A stretch of 64,000 nt of DNA from NCBI GenBank assembly GCA_022340285.1, contig JAJDOG010000024.1, positions 1 to 64,000 on the forward strand. Direction: 5' to 3'. The position numbers were made by a program, and so were the translations under genes. The notes beneath the pieces are model-generated. The model did no database searches and was not told the origin of the DNA. It saw nothing but the letters and a program-made list of their open reading frames with translations. Origin of the DNA: Betaproteobacteria bacterium (GTDB lineage: Bacteria; Pseudomonadota; Gammaproteobacteria; Burkholderiales; SG8-39). This document shows, piece by piece, positions 63,833-64,000 of the stretch. Positions within the stretch are counted from its first letter, which is position 1; every line of letters begins with the position of its first letter.

Positions 63833-64000
63833 GCGTCCTGCCCAAGCGAAGCAGCATTCTAAACGGCGTGGGGCGAATGATTGCCCGCCATGCTTCTTCA
63901 TTGTTGTGGCCGCGCGGGGCGAGGCGGCCCGTGTCGGGGCTCATGCGGGCGTCTGTGGCCTCAGGCGCCGGACGGGCATGGTCGCTGACCCGCCTGCCGA
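63833..64000. other. Right-edge sequence without a supported gene
   Basis: The last 168 bases show no recognisable coding sequence. A plus-strand ATG near 63978 could begin a gene outside the window, but it has no clear Shine-Dalgarno and only a few codons are visible. Confidence 0.4.

Overview
The window is GC-rich, gene-dense bacterial chromosome from one organism. It has no insertion sequence, phage, CRISPR array or rRNA. The tRNA-Tyr/tRNA-Gly/tRNA-Thr/tuf order at the left end, the aromatic, PHB and hydantoin catabolism, and the protein types point to a Betaproteobacterium, probably an environmental Burkholderiales-like heterotroph. That placement is an inference and no phylogeny was run. 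Most entries in the supplied ORF track are antisense or out-of-frame shadows, as expected at this GC content. Several real genes start inside a longer tracked ORF, and those starts were corrected here.

Layout. 1-1675: tRNA-Tyr, tRNA-Gly, tRNA-Thr and tuf on the minus strand behind a good sigma70 promoter. 2068-14987 (plus): an aromatic 2-oxo-acid block with a fused indolepyruvate ferredoxin oxidoreductase, two ChaC-like genes, 4-hydroxyphenylpyruvate dioxygenase, a DMT transporter, a flavin monooxygenase with a small DUF2783 protein, homogentisate dioxygenase, fumarylacetoacetase and an MFS exporter. 14984-21337: a secreted metalloprotease-like protein, then tamA-tamB. 21343-30038 (minus): acyl/PHB and transport genes (phaZ, DMT, fadD, secreted esterase, MFS, enoyl-CoA hydratase, HpaI-type aldolase, paaY). 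30074-31923: a periplasmic GDPD and a YiiX-like cysteine hydrolase.

31941-42762 (minus) is the most interesting part: one tight eight-gene unit, hyuA-hyuB-ring-opening amidohydrolase-ABC importer (binding protein, ATPase, permease)-fdrA-DUF1116. It looks like a complete import-and-degrade system for a cyclic ureide/imide. Ring opening would feed a FdrA/DUF1116 carbamoyltransferase that could recover carbamoyl phosphate. The substrate is not evident from sequence.

43027-52399: housekeeping and accessory genes (SPFH protein, an unknown membrane-anchored protein, glnS, PCu(A)C copper chaperone, HMG-CoA-lyase family, alpha/beta hydrolase, VOC protein, fumC, NDH-2). 52451-57364 (minus): prkA-yeaH-spoVR, the conserved starvation-kinase operon, with candidate sigma54 and sigmaS promoters and tandem hairpins between prkA and yeaH. 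57831-63832: an orphan molybdenum-hydroxylase large subunit, RidA, two metallo-beta-lactamase-fold hydrolases, a CBS protein with a histone-H1-like tail, and a PanE-type reductase. No recognisable transcription-factor gene occurs anywhere in the 64 kb, although several catabolic operons are present.
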